Shown: positions 9,013-16,688 of the stretch, piece after piece
Layout of the letters: each line of letters starts with the position of its first letter
Numbering within the stretch: position 1 is the stretch's first letter
Virus record (IMG/VR): IMGVR_UViG_3300035682_000104
Coordinates: 1-34,966 of that record
From: a virus
Reading direction: 5' to 3' (one strand)
DNA: 34,966 bases
Translations under genes and position numbers: made by a program
The notes under the pieces: generated by a model
What the model saw: the letters and a program-made list of their open reading frames with translations, nothing else
Databases searched by the model: none
What the model was told of the DNA's origin: nothing

Positions 9013-9467
9013 TATATATTCCTAGGTTCTATGTTCAATTGAGAACGTCTTGTTAAGTAAGTAATACATTCTATACCAAAGTTATTAGCCGCTTGCATAC
9101 CTACTAATTGTGTTTGGTTAGTATTTGTAATTTCGTAGTAACCATCATTGAAAGAAATTATATCACCAACTTCTGGCATTACATCTTTAACAATACAAGT
9201 ATCTTGATTGAATCGGAATGTTACTTCTTGTATCGTATCTTGTCCAAACCCATCGTATTGTTGACTTTCATCACCATACTCTACCATACCGAATATAGAA
9301 ACACCCTCATAGTATGCCTTATCTAAAGACTCACCATAAAGGTTTGTTTTACTTTCATTTGAAATCATTTTGAATAAGAAGACTTGTGTTTGTACCACTG
9401 CATCTACTAATTCTCTACTTATATTCTGAAAGAAATTATAATCTTTTGTTCCTATGAAACGCGGCAT
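9012..9467 (-). CDS. Neck protein, gp14-like
   Basis: A 151-residue virion protein. Visible blocks are FFQNISRELVDAVVQTQVFL near the N-terminus, NLYGESLDKAYYEGVSIFG in the middle, and EVGDIISFNDGYYEITNTNQ near the end. This pattern and size recur in the gp14/neck position of T4-type marine and freshwater phages, between gp13-like and gp15-like genes, as here. TAGGA lies about ten nt before the ATG. The gp14 label depends partly on synteny. Confidence 0.6.
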   Translation of the reverse strand: MPRFIGTKDYNFFQNISRELVDAVVQTQVFLFKMISNESKTNLYGESLDKAYYEGVSIFGMVEYGDESQQYDGFGQDTIQEVTFRFNQDTCIVKDVMPEVGDIISFNDGYYEITNTNQTQLVGMQAANNFGIECITYLTRRSQLNIEPRNI

Positions 9468-9471
9468 CTGC

Positions 9472-10710
9472 TTATCCTATATAAAATGGTAATGGAATAT
9501 TCTTTAACATTTTTTGAACTTGCTCAGCTTCCTGTGCTTTGTATTCCATTTGTTTTGGTCTACTAAGTTCTTCTAAATCTTGTCTTAATTGTTCGTATAA
9601 TCTATCCTTATCATTTTGTGCTTCTGCTCTTAAACTTGCACCATCTAATGAAATCTCACCTTCTGGAATTGGAATACTTGCATATTTTTCTCTAATACCA
9701 CCTAATAATTCTTTTGCTAATGCTAAGGTATATTTCCAAATCCATTGTTTACCAACTGAATTAATAGAATCATATGTCATACTATCATATCTAATATTTG
9801 CATAGTTACTTATTTTAGATGTATCTTTTGCTATACTTGCCGCTGTTCTTTCACTTGTTATTACATACTCAAACCATAAGTTAGTTGGAGTTGCCGATGT
9901 TGAACCTGGTATTGGGAAAATTTCTAAAATATTATTTACTAAATTAAATGTATATGCACTTCTACGAACCTGGTCATTAAATTCAATTGCTTGTATTCTT
10001 AAAAGGTCTTCGTAAATTGGCATTAATACAAATTGTGCTGCCGGAGAGAATGCACTAAACCCAAACTCATCCATTAAATTCAATGTACCAACTGCCGAAA
10101 CTGCGTAAGGGTCAAAAAATCTACTAATAGCCGGAATTCCAGTATAGTATATTCTTGTAATTGTAATTGGTGTGTTATAATGTGAACCACTTTCTAATGA
10201 ACCTAATGGTATGGTTGCAACATATCCACCACTACCACTACTTATACTTTCTGATACTTGTGATAAATTTTTTAAATCGTATCTTTGAACTCCAGGATGT
10301 AAGTCTACACTTCCTTTATATACACTAGCTCCAGGTCCTAATCCAATTTCTGAACCATATGAATTTGCAATTTTAACTATTTGTGTTGTATTTCCACCTT
10401 CTAAATATGTAGTTGTAAGATTTGTATCATTACTTTGTCCTAACATATTATATAAGTTGTTACGAATATTAAATGCATTAACCTGAGCTGAGTATTCTGA
10501 AATTGCTTCTTCAAATACTGCATATATATTTTGTGGTAATAATTCTACGTTCTGAACAGGATATCCTAATCTCTTAGCTACCCAATCATTTACTTTATCG
10601 GCGTGTTCTCTGAATATACTTTCACTATCATATAATCCAAATGGTGTTGAACCAGTTGTAAATGATGAGCTTCCGGGCCAATTAATATTAGTTACTAAAT
10701 CTGATGCCAT
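9472..10710 (-). CDS. Neck protein, gp13-like
   Basis: A 412-residue head-tail connector protein. The N-terminal third carries TPFGLYDSESIFREHADKV followed by WVAKRLGYPVQNVELLPQN and FEEAISEYSAQVNAFNIRNN, a block I associate with the gp13/neck family of T4-type phages. Later parts are beta-rich (LNLMDEFGFSAFSP, LEIFPIPGS), and the C-terminus is a charged helix (AQNDKDRLYEQLRQDLEELS). AAAAGGAAAACAATG gives a good ribosome site. It leads the neck and tail-completion block and has an ATATTTATA element 13 nt before its start. Gp13 is the likeliest name; 'neck or connector structural protein' is the safe one. Confidence 0.6.
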   Translation of the reverse strand: MASDLVTNINWPGSSSFTTGSTPFGLYDSESIFREHADKVNDWVAKRLGYPVQNVELLPQNIYAVFEEAISEYSAQVNAFNIRNNLYNMLGQSNDTNLTTTYLEGGNTTQIVKIANSYGSEIGLGPGASVYKGSVDLHPGVQRYDLKNLSQVSESISSGSGGYVATIPLGSLESGSHYNTPITITRIYYTGIPAISRFFDPYAVSAVGTLNLMDEFGFSAFSPAAQFVLMPIYEDLLRIQAIEFNDQVRRSAYTFNLVNNILEIFPIPGSTSATPTNLWFEYVITSERTAASIAKDTSKISNYANIRYDSMTYDSINSVGKQWIWKYTLALAKELLGGIREKYASIPIPEGEISLDGASLRAEAQNDKDRLYEQLRQDLEELSRPKQMEYKAQEAEQVQKMLKNIPLPFYIG

Positions 10711-10723
10711 TGTTTTCCTTTTG

Positions 10724-10732
10724 TATAAATAT
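10724..10732 (-). promoter_or_regulatory. ATATTTATA element before the gp13-like gene
   Basis: Exact ATATTTATA on the coding strand, 13 nt before the ATG and just upstream of the AAAAGGA ribosome site. One of eight identical intergenic copies. Confidence 0.35.
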
Positions 10733-10742
10733 GAAAAATATT

Positions 10743-11792
10743 CTAATTATACTTCATAAAATACTTTTTATAATATTCTGATTGTTTTTCTATACAAATT
10801 TCATTGTTTGAGAAATCAAAATAGTAACTATCTTTAAAAGTTTGAAAATTTATCTGAAATATTGTTTGTAAAATATTGTATGTTTTTGTATTTGTTTCTA
10901 TGGTATTAACCTCATCTAATACTTTCCAAGTTTGAAATAATTGTCTATAAAATTTAATATACCAAATCCAATTACCGAATGTATTTAAGTGTGGGTCATT
11001 ATATGCACCATACCAATATTCACCTTCGTTACAATGTTCTCTTACAAATTCATTCATTCCACCATAATTTCCAGCAGGTGCGAGGTATTTTGGTTTTATT
11101 CCAAATAATTGTTGTAGTAATCGTTTATTTCCAGAACAATTATGTGCTACAAAATCTTCCTTTTCGGTATATGGAAATATAAAAAAATAATTTGTATCAA
11201 TATTTTCAAATCTATCTTTTACTTCATATCTAATTAATTCATCTTCAAATAAAATATTCCAACCAAAAAACATTTTAAAATTTGTAATACCATTATCAAT
11301 ATTAAATTTGATAATATTTTCCATATTTGCAAGGTGTGCTTCTAAAATGTTTTTATATTCAAATGTATGTTCATCTATATTATTTAAATAATCCCACTCA
11401 CCACCTTCTACATTTGGTAAATCAAATTCAATTTCATATACCGGATTTGTTGGTCTAACTAAACCACTTAATTGTAATGTACCATATATTTTTGAAGGGT
11501 CAATACCTCTCTCTAATAATTCATTTATTTGTTTTCTATATCGATGAGTTATAACATGATTACCAGAAGAACCTTTACCTACATTATAATATTCAAATTC
11601 AATTCCTTTATCAATTAATTCTTTTAATAAAAATAATTGATATTTCATCATATAGTTTGGAGCACATAATCCAATCTTTTCATTAAACATTTTAACTACA
11701 TCAAAAACTGTTTGTGAATTATCAGTATCTACGAATTTTACATGTGAATCTGTAAATGAATCTCCCGCTGTAACTATATAAATTTTATCCAT
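10743..11792 (-). CDS. SGNH/GDSL-hydrolase-like protein (third paralogue)
   Basis: Probably an esterase or deacylase of the SGNH fold acting on glycans or lipids; the substrate is unknown. Block I is TAGDSFTDSHVKF, with the candidate nucleophile Ser12. LQLSGLVRPTN matches the QLTDPFR or QLTDMFR block of the two paralogues near 31.5-33.8 kb, FKMFFGWNILFEDE matches their (L/H)TWQNE block, and DPHLNTFGNWIW near residue 290 supplies the Asp-x-His motif. At 349 residues it is about 50 longer than its paralogues. It lies alone between a terminator and the gp13-like gene, inside the structural region, so it may be a late or virion-associated enzyme. No AGGA site is visible before its ATG. Confidence 0.6.
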   Translation of the reverse strand: MDKIYIVTAGDSFTDSHVKFVDTDNSQTVFDVVKMFNEKIGLCAPNYMMKYQLFLLKELIDKGIEFEYYNVGKGSSGNHVITHRYRKQINELLERGIDPSKIYGTLQLSGLVRPTNPVYEIEFDLPNVEGGEWDYLNNIDEHTFEYKNILEAHLANMENIIKFNIDNGITNFKMFFGWNILFEDELIRYEVKDRFENIDTNYFFIFPYTEKEDFVAHNCSGNKRLLQQLFGIKPKYLAPAGNYGGMNEFVREHCNEGEYWYGAYNDPHLNTFGNWIWYIKFYRQLFQTWKVLDEVNTIETNTKTYNILQTIFQINFQTFKDSYYFDFSNNEICIEKQSEYYKKYFMKYN

Positions 11793-11803
11793 TGGAACTT
11801 TTA

Positions 11804-11812
11804 TATAAATAT
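11804..11812 (-). promoter_or_regulatory. ATATTTATA element before the third SGNH gene
   Basis: Exact ATATTTATA, 11 nt before the ATG and directly after a terminator. The preceding TA gives TATATTTA, close to the Bacteroidota -7 box TAnnTTTG. Confidence 0.4.
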
Positions 11813-11824
11813 ATACGACATAAA

Positions 11825-11848
11825 AAAGGGAGTAACTAAACTCCCTTT
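11825..11848 (-). terminator. Rho-independent terminator after the 103-aa gene
   Basis: On the coding strand an 8-bp perfect stem, AAAGGGAG paired with CTCCCTTT around an 8-nt loop, is followed by a run of six T. It lies 18 nt past the stop codon at 11867 and should end the transcript before the SGNH gene. Confidence 0.85.
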
Positions 11849-11866
11849 CTTATTATTCAAATTAAA

Positions 11867-12178
11867 TTATGATAATCTAACTTTAACTGTACCAGATGTG
11901 TGATACAATCCACCTACTGGAATGTTTGCTGCTGCAGCTGCACCATCATTTGCAAAACTACCACTAATGTTATAAACTCTACTTACTGAAGCAAATGAGG
12001 CACTAACTGCACTCAAAGCAGCATCACTTGCTAAACCTGTACCATCTAATGTTACTTGTAATGTACTTACATCTGCATATCCAAATGCGAAATTTTCTGC
12101 ATCTGTTACTAAAATTTTTGTTCCTGCTACTGGAGTTACATCAGGTAATTCAGGGAAAATTCTTTTTACTCTAGACAT
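11867..12178 (-). CDS. Small virion-type protein (103 aa), possible head decoration
   Basis: Not recognised with certainty. The N-terminus MSRVKRIFPELPDVTPVAGT is followed by a Ser/Ala-rich stretch (ASDAALSAVSASFASVS) like the fibre coils. The C-terminus, AAAANIPVGGLYHTSGTVKV, resembles the VGGLY+T closing motif seen on many small phage structural proteins. It follows the major capsid gene and is bracketed by two strong terminators, so it is its own transcript. AAAGGATTAATAAAATG is a good ribosome site. A capsid decoration protein or head fibre needed in high copy is the inference. Confidence 0.6.
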   Translation of the reverse strand: MSRVKRIFPELPDVTPVAGTKILVTDAENFAFGYADVSTLQVTLDGTGLASDAALSAVSASFASVSRVYNISGSFANDGAAAAANIPVGGLYHTSGTVKVRLS

Positions 12179-12217
12179 TTTATTAATCCTTTTTTTTTGT
12201 TTTTATTTTTGTTCAAA

Positions 12218-12226
12218 TATAAATAT
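12218..12226 (-). promoter_or_regulatory. ATATTTATA element and TATATTTG box before the 103-aa gene
   Basis: Exact ATATTTATA, 39 nt before the ATG and just after the capsid-gene terminator. Overlapping it, 12214-12221 reads TATATTTG, an exact fit to the Bacteroidota -7 consensus TAnnTTTG. No clear TTG -33 element is seen. Confidence 0.5.
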
Positions 12227-12242
12227 AAAAAATGACATAAAA

Positions 12243-12264
12243 AAGGAGGTATTTCTACCCCCTT
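12243..12264 (-). terminator. Rho-independent terminator after the major capsid gene
   Basis: On the coding strand the stem AAGGGGGTA pairs with TACCTCCTT (nine pairs, one G-T) around a GAAA tetraloop and is followed by TTTT and more T/A. It lies 26 nt past the capsid stop codon. Confidence 0.85.
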
Positions 12265-12290
12265 TCCTATTTTTATTATTTTCTTAAAGA

Positions 12291-13919
12291 TTATAATAAG
12301 TTTAAGTCACCGATTACAACTTTACCGAAGAATTCAGGTCTAACTAGTTTCTTAGCGTATCTAGTCATAACACCTCTTCTTGGTGTGAAGTTATCCGGAT
12401 CGTAAACCAAAGGAGTTAAAATCAATGGAACGTAAGGAGCGTAAACAGCACCAGTTTCCAAGAAGTTATTTCCTTTGTAACCCATTAAGATTACGTTTTC
12501 AGTCATGTAAGGGTTTTTGTAAACAGTATATCTGTTTGCAATAGAACCTACTTGAGTTACACCAGCTGCAAATTGCTTAGCATCTTTATCAGCAGATACA
12601 GAGAACGCTGGAATTGATTCTAAGATTGTACATACGTCAGGAGATGCTACTAAAAAGTTTGCACCACCTCTCATAGTCAATTGGTGAATTTTGTTAGATA
12701 CTTTGTTTAATTTAGTACCTAAAGTTTGAAACCAAGTGTTTCTTGTGTATGCAGAAGCTGCAGCTACATCAGAATCAATTGAGAATCCAGAACCGTTCCA
12801 TTCTTGACCAACTTTTAAAGACCAATATTCAGTAGTTAATGCGTTAGCTTTTAACATATCTAAGATTTCTAAATCAATCTCTAAAGAGATGTACTCAGAT
12901 AACATAGAAGTTAATTCAGCTTCTGCATCAATTGAATGATAAGCGTTTAAATCTTGTGCCAATTCAGGAGTCCACACTGCTTTCAACTTACGAGTCTTAG
13001 CAACGATTGCTTCAGATTTTAATTCTAAGTCAACTTGAGGAATATTCAAAGAATTTCCATCAGCAACGTCATTTAATCTATCTGTATCTCTATCTTCATA
13101 ATCACCTCTATTAGCTGCAGTTGGTTGTTTTTCATAGTTAAGCGTTACTGAACCAGTTAATAAACCGGTAATAGCGTTTGTGATGAAAGTTACATTTGTA
13201 CTACTAATAGCTGTAAATTGAGGATAAATATCACCGGTGATTTGTGCACCAGCAATTGTAAATGCTTTAACTGCATTGTAATCAGCATCTGAAGGGATAC
13301 CCACAGTTACTTTCTTGTATGAACCAGTAGCAACGAAGTTACTATCATAGCTTACATCTGCAAAAGTTACTGATGATGTTGAATATAAACCAGCTGCAGA
13401 TGCAGATGTTGCATCATTAACTGTGTAACCAAATCTTCCAGCACCATACAAACCACCTGTTGGAGATTGTGTAGAACCTAATTTGTTACCAGCTGGAGAT
13501 AAAGAATCTTTACCTACTGTTCCAGAATTACCATAGATAGAATCACCTGCAGTAAATCCGTTTGTTGTTGTACCATATTTGAAATCCATGTAGAAAATCA
13601 AACCTGATGGTAAATTCATTGGTTGAACACTTACGAATTCTTTCGCAGCGATTTCACCAAAAATTCTTCTTACTAATGGAAGAGCTACGCCACTCCATTC
13701 TTCAGAACCACCAGTTGTACCTGTTCCAGTTGCTTCATCAAGCAATTGTTTTGCTTGGTTTTCAAGTAACACAGCCATTGCGTGTTGTTGAGGTTTGTTG
13801 TCTATTCCTTCTAAAAGACCAGTTTTTTCCCACTTAGATTTTAATCCTCTAGTCTGCTCAAGCATAATAGATGTTGGGTTTTTGCCTTCCATAAGTTTCG
13901 ATAAATCAAAATTTGCCAT
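12291..13919 (-). CDS. 23: Major capsid protein, gp23-like
   Basis: A 542-residue capsid subunit of the T4 gp23 family. It has the family-type N-terminal propeptide and the mature start region. The sequence LLDEATGTGTTGG gives a gp21-type cleavage site (L60-D61-E62 before A63), close to E65 in T4. Then WSGVALPLVRRIFGEIAAKE and FVSVQPMNLPSGLIFYMDFK are strong family blocks, as are RKLKAVWTPELAQDLNAYH and the closing VMTRYAKKLVRPEFFGKVVI. A second match, L35-L36-E37 before G38, is possible. AAGGA lies about ten nt before the ATG. It is flanked upstream by the scaffold gene and downstream by a strong terminator, as expected for a highly expressed gene. Confidence 0.95.
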   Translation of the reverse strand: MANFDLSKLMEGKNPTSIMLEQTRGLKSKWEKTGLLEGIDNKPQQHAMAVLLENQAKQLLDEATGTGTTGGSEEWSGVALPLVRRIFGEIAAKEFVSVQPMNLPSGLIFYMDFKYGTTTNGFTAGDSIYGNSGTVGKDSLSPAGNKLGSTQSPTGGLYGAGRFGYTVNDATSASAAGLYSTSSVTFADVSYDSNFVATGSYKKVTVGIPSDADYNAVKAFTIAGAQITGDIYPQFTAISSTNVTFITNAITGLLTGSVTLNYEKQPTAANRGDYEDRDTDRLNDVADGNSLNIPQVDLELKSEAIVAKTRKLKAVWTPELAQDLNAYHSIDAEAELTSMLSEYISLEIDLEILDMLKANALTTEYWSLKVGQEWNGSGFSIDSDVAAASAYTRNTWFQTLGTKLNKVSNKIHQLTMRGGANFLVASPDVCTILESIPAFSVSADKDAKQFAAGVTQVGSIANRYTVYKNPYMTENVILMGYKGNNFLETGAVYAPYVPLILTPLVYDPDNFTPRRGVMTRYAKKLVRPEFFGKVVIGDLNLL

Positions 13920-13944
13920 TTTGTTTTTTCCTTATTTTTTTTTG

Positions 13945-15135
13945 TTATTTTAAAATTCCAGCTAACTCTTTGAATCTGTTTGCGTAAGTTGTACTTTCAC
14001 TAACGATTTCTTTTTGAGCTGTTGGTTTTGTACTAGTCTGAACTCTGCTCGCACCTTCAGCCATTGGCTTAGCACTCTTTTTTGGAGAGTTAGTTGCGAA
14101 TTTCATAGATTCAGCTAATGTTGAGTAAACAAGTTTAACTTCTCTAACTGTATTTGTTCTATCTAAAGAATCAATTACTTTTGATTTTTGTTCGTTAGTT
14201 AAGTTATAACTTCTAAATAATTTATTAGAGAATAATAATTTAGCGTTCAATAAGTTTACTTCATTGATTGTAGATTTCAATGATTTGATTACTGAAATAG
14301 CTTCTGCTAATTCTTTCTTCAATCTTTTTGATTCTTCTACTTTCTCTTTTTCATCTTCTTCTGCTTTTTCTTCATCTTCTAATTCTTTGATGATTTCTTC
14401 GATATTCATATCGTCTTTGTCATCTTCATCGTCACTTTCGTTACGAGCAATTACCGCATCTGGTTCATCTGCATTCATTACTGTATCAACTTCATCAGCT
14501 GATTCATCTTGAACATCATCATGTCCCATTGCATTGTAATCATCTTCTGATTCCATATCATCAGAACCACCATGTAATTCGTCTTCCAACTCTTTAATGA
14601 TTGCTTCTAAATCTAAGTCATCTTCTGATTGTTGGTCATCTTGTGCACCAAATTCATCTTCTTCACCTTCTTCTTTTGCAAATGGATTAGTATCTGCTGT
14701 TAAATCTTCTTCTTCACCTTCTTCTTCAGTAATAGATTTTTCAAATTTGTAATCTTCTACTTCAGCTTCTGGTTTTTTAGAAGTTGATGTAACATCAGCT
14801 GCACCTAATTTGTCTTCTGCGCCAGCGTTGTGTTCAGTTGGTTTTTTGTTGTTTTGTCCTGATGTTGTACCACCAGTACCAGCACCGATGTTAGAAGAGT
14901 TGTAATCTTCTTCCATTTTGTCTTCTTCTTTCTCTTCGTCATCACCATACGCTTCTGTCATTTCATCTTCTTCAGATTCTTTGTCTTCAGCTTCGGCTCT
15001 TAATTTTTGAGATAGCATAGACTTCAATCTTGGTGTAAATGCTTCCTCTAACTGAATCTTAGCATTAGCCAAGGCAGTTTCGCGAACAGCTTTAGCATCA
15101 GCGATTGCTTCTTTCAATAATTTTGAACTTGCCAT
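13945..15135 (-). CDS. 22: Prohead core / scaffold protein, gp22-like
   Basis: An internal scaffold expected to be digested by the prohead protease. It lies directly before the capsid gene, as gp22 does before gp23. It is 396 residues, very acidic, with runs such as EEEGEEEDL and ESEDDYNAMGHDD. A C-terminal coiled coil (RLKKELAEAISVIKSLKS, INEVNLLNAKLLFSNKLF) is followed by a conserved-looking LTNEQKSKVIDSLDR and the ending YANRFKELAGILK. The N-terminus MASSKLLKEAIADAK contains LKE before A at residue 9/10, and further [LI]xE-A sites (LEE-A, LAE-A) lie inside. It is larger than T4 gp22 (269 aa), mostly in the acidic part. Ribosome site: AAAGGACATAAAGAAATG. Called from composition and synteny. 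Confidence 0.8.
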   Translation of the reverse strand: MASSKLLKEAIADAKAVRETALANAKIQLEEAFTPRLKSMLSQKLRAEAEDKESEEDEMTEAYGDDEEKEEDKMEEDYNSSNIGAGTGGTTSGQNNKKPTEHNAGAEDKLGAADVTSTSKKPEAEVEDYKFEKSITEEEGEEEDLTADTNPFAKEEGEEDEFGAQDDQQSEDDLDLEAIIKELEDELHGGSDDMESEDDYNAMGHDDVQDESADEVDTVMNADEPDAVIARNESDDEDDKDDMNIEEIIKELEDEEKAEEDEKEKVEESKRLKKELAEAISVIKSLKSTINEVNLLNAKLLFSNKLFRSYNLTNEQKSKVIDSLDRTNTVREVKLVYSTLAESMKFATNSPKKSAKPMAEGASRVQTSTKPTAQKEIVSESTTYANRFKELAGILK

Positions 15136-15157
15136 TTCTTTATGTCCTTTTGATTTG

Positions 15158-15186
15158 TTAAGCCATTATAGGATTAGGCGGCTTAA
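15158..15186 (-). promoter_or_regulatory. Stem-loop in the scaffold-gene leader
   Basis: TTAAGCC and GGCTTAA form a perfect 7-bp inverted repeat around a 15-nt loop, 22 nt before the scaffold ATG and just upstream of its AAAGGA site. No T-run follows on the coding strand, so it is more likely an mRNA leader structure than a terminator. Confidence 0.4.
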
Positions 15187-15210
15187 ATAGAATTTTGATA
15201 TTCTTTCGGA

Positions 15211-15229
15211 ACTCTATATCAGATAGAGT
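15211..15229. promoter_or_regulatory. Inverted repeat in the scaffold-gene upstream region
   Basis: ACTCTAT and ATAGAGT form a perfect 7-bp inverted repeat with a 5-nt spacer. A GAGTAT direct repeat follows (15226-15242). The surrounding gap, 15136-15310, is the largest non-coding stretch in the window (175 nt). It could be an operator, a processing hairpin or a weak terminator for the bS21 transcript. Confidence 0.4.
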
Positions 15230-15310
15230 ATTCATCGAGTATCTTAAATAAATTAAATCCTACATTATGTAGAATATATAATATACATATATACTTTTTA
15301 TAGAAAACGA

Positions 15311-15550
15311 TTAAAGTCCGATAAATTTTTTCGGAATTTGTTTTAAATTTAAGAATTCAATTGCGTTTTTAGATGTTCTTAATTGTTTTCTAATTGCCGC
15401 TTCTTTTTGAACTCTTTTTTTAGCAGAAGGTTTTGTGAAATATTTTCTATCTCTTAATTGCTCAACCGTCTTAGAATCCTGCCATTTCTTTTTTAATGTC
15501 TTTAACGCTTTTTGTAAATTGTCGTTGTTGACGTTGTCGATAATAATCAT
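15311..15550 (-). CDS. rpsU: Ribosomal protein bS21 (phage-encoded)
   Basis: A 79-residue basic protein matching small-subunit protein bS21. MIIIDNVNNDNLQKALKTLK corresponds to the family's N-terminal strand and first helix. LRDRKYFTKPSAKKRVQKEA carries the central R-x-YFxKPSxKR block, and the rest is a basic helix. Bacterial bS21 proteins are usually about 60-70 residues; here a tail (KNAIEFLNLKQIPKKFIGL) extends the C-terminus. bS21 sits near the 3' end of 16S rRNA and affects start-site selection. Virus-encoded bS21 is known from other phages. It lies in the head module between a small unknown gene and the scaffold gene, which suggests late expression. No AGGA site is seen before the ATG; the region is A-rich. 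Name confident; role inferred. Confidence 0.85.
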   Translation of the reverse strand: MIIIDNVNNDNLQKALKTLKKKWQDSKTVEQLRDRKYFTKPSAKKRVQKEAAIRKQLRTSKNAIEFLNLKQIPKKFIGL

Positions 15551-15573
15551 TCTTTATTTTATTTGTAACTTAA

Positions 15574-15813
15574 TTATTCTAATATTATAATTGCACCCGA
15601 TGATAGTGTAACTGATTTTGGGTAACAAGGAAATATTTGGTGATTATCAATCGAAGTTAAACTTAAGCTACCACCACCTTCCAGTGCAATACTACCACTT
15701 GGGTTTCCTTCACCTCTCATAATACCCCATACATTTGGATATGCTGTTCCTTTACCTAATGCAACTGAACTAGATACTATACTTACTTTAAATGCTCTAT
15801 AATTTGTACTCAT
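15574..15813 (-). CDS. Small beta-rich hypothetical protein (79 aa)
   Basis: Not recognised. The sequence is Ser/Gly-rich with short strands (FKVSIVSSSVALGKG, IALEGGGSLSLTS, KSVTLSSGAIIILE) and a single Cys. The closing SVTLSSGAIIILE looks like the end of a small capsid-surface or fibre-knob fold, but I cannot name a family. It sits between the CTS-bearing 281-residue protein and bS21, in the same direction with gaps of 14 and 23 nt, so it is likely co-transcribed with the head genes. Confidence 0.55.
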   Translation of the reverse strand: MSTNYRAFKVSIVSSSVALGKGTAYPNVWGIMRGEGNPSGSIALEGGGSLSLTSIDNHQIFPCYPKSVTLSSGAIIILE

Positions 15814-15827
15814 TGTTATTTTATTTT

Positions 15828-16673
15828 TTAGTGTTTATGATGTCCACCACAACCACAGTCATGTACTTTGTTACATCCACAATCTGATTTGCTTTCTTTT
15901 ACTATTGATTCGTTATTTTTAAGATTTTTATAGTTTTCTTTGTAATAATTTATTAAACCCTGATTTACTACAATAGATTTTTTGATATTTTCTTTTTTAT
16001 CGTTAGGTAATCCTTTGCTTGTTTTAAGGTCGTTTGCTAATAGTTTATTTGTTTGTTCTAAATTTCTAATTAACATTAATGTTTCGTATGCCGTATTACC
16101 TTCATTTACTACCGATTCGTTTGGAACACAATTAGGAACTTGTCTGCCATCTTTATCTTTCATTCCAATTTGTTTATATCCTTTCCAACATGGTCCTTGT
16201 TCTTCGTTTTGTTGTTGAGGCATTAATGCACTTAACTTAGAAGATTGTTCCATTTTAGGAGGTCTCTTACCTAATCTAAAATCTGCATCTTCATCACTAA
16301 TTTCTTGCATATCAAAGTATCTACCTAAAACGTGTCCCATATCTTCATATAGAGAACTCATTCTTTGTTGTAATTGTTTTGCTTCGTTTGCACTCTTTTC
16401 AAATTGTGCTGATAGCTTTCCTAAATCACCCATATTACGTTTAACCGTTGCAGGGTCAAAGTTATTTCCACTTTCTTTTACTGCGAATGTTGTTGCAGCA
16501 TCTACGATACCACCCAATGTATTTGCAATTTCTGCTAAATCATGTTCAGCTTGTAACTTTCTACCAAATGCTTTATAGGTAGAAATTACTTCTAAGAAAT
16601 GTCTTCTTGCTTCGTTATGCATCGGAGAAGGTGGTTTAGTTCCTTCGCCCATTAATTTTTTTAACTTTATCAT
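15828..16673 (-). CDS. Head-module protein with a capsid-targeting-like leader and Cys/His tail (281 aa)
   Basis: Function unknown. The first ten residues, MIKLKKLMGE before G11, closely parallel the leader of the preceding gene (MIKLKDLLGE before A11) and resemble the ten-residue capsid-targeting leaders of T4 internal proteins (MKTYQEFIAE). The P3 residue is Met here rather than Leu/Ile, so the fit to the gp21 rule is partial. A helical domain follows (residues about 20-130), then CWKGYKQIGMKDKDGRQVPN near residue 172, a block I have seen in phage head proteins. The C-terminus is SDCGCNKVHDCGCGGHHKH, with four Cys and four His in 17 residues, a likely metal-binding tail. It follows the 100-residue gene by 15 nt. 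Confidence 0.65.
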   Translation of the reverse strand: MIKLKKLMGEGTKPPSPMHNEARRHFLEVISTYKAFGRKLQAEHDLAEIANTLGGIVDAATTFAVKESGNNFDPATVKRNMGDLGKLSAQFEKSANEAKQLQQRMSSLYEDMGHVLGRYFDMQEISDEDADFRLGKRPPKMEQSSKLSALMPQQQNEEQGPCWKGYKQIGMKDKDGRQVPNCVPNESVVNEGNTAYETLMLIRNLEQTNKLLANDLKTSKGLPNDKKENIKKSIVVNQGLINYYKENYKNLKNNESIVKESKSDCGCNKVHDCGCGGHHKH

Positions 16674-16678
16674 ACTAT

Positions 16679-16687
16679 TATAAATAT
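16679..16687 (-). promoter_or_regulatory. ATATTTATA element before the 281-aa gene
   Basis: Exact ATATTTATA, 5 nt before the ATG, filling the short gap after the preceding stop codon. Too close to act as a usual promoter for this start. Confidence 0.3.
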
Positions 16688-16688
16688 A

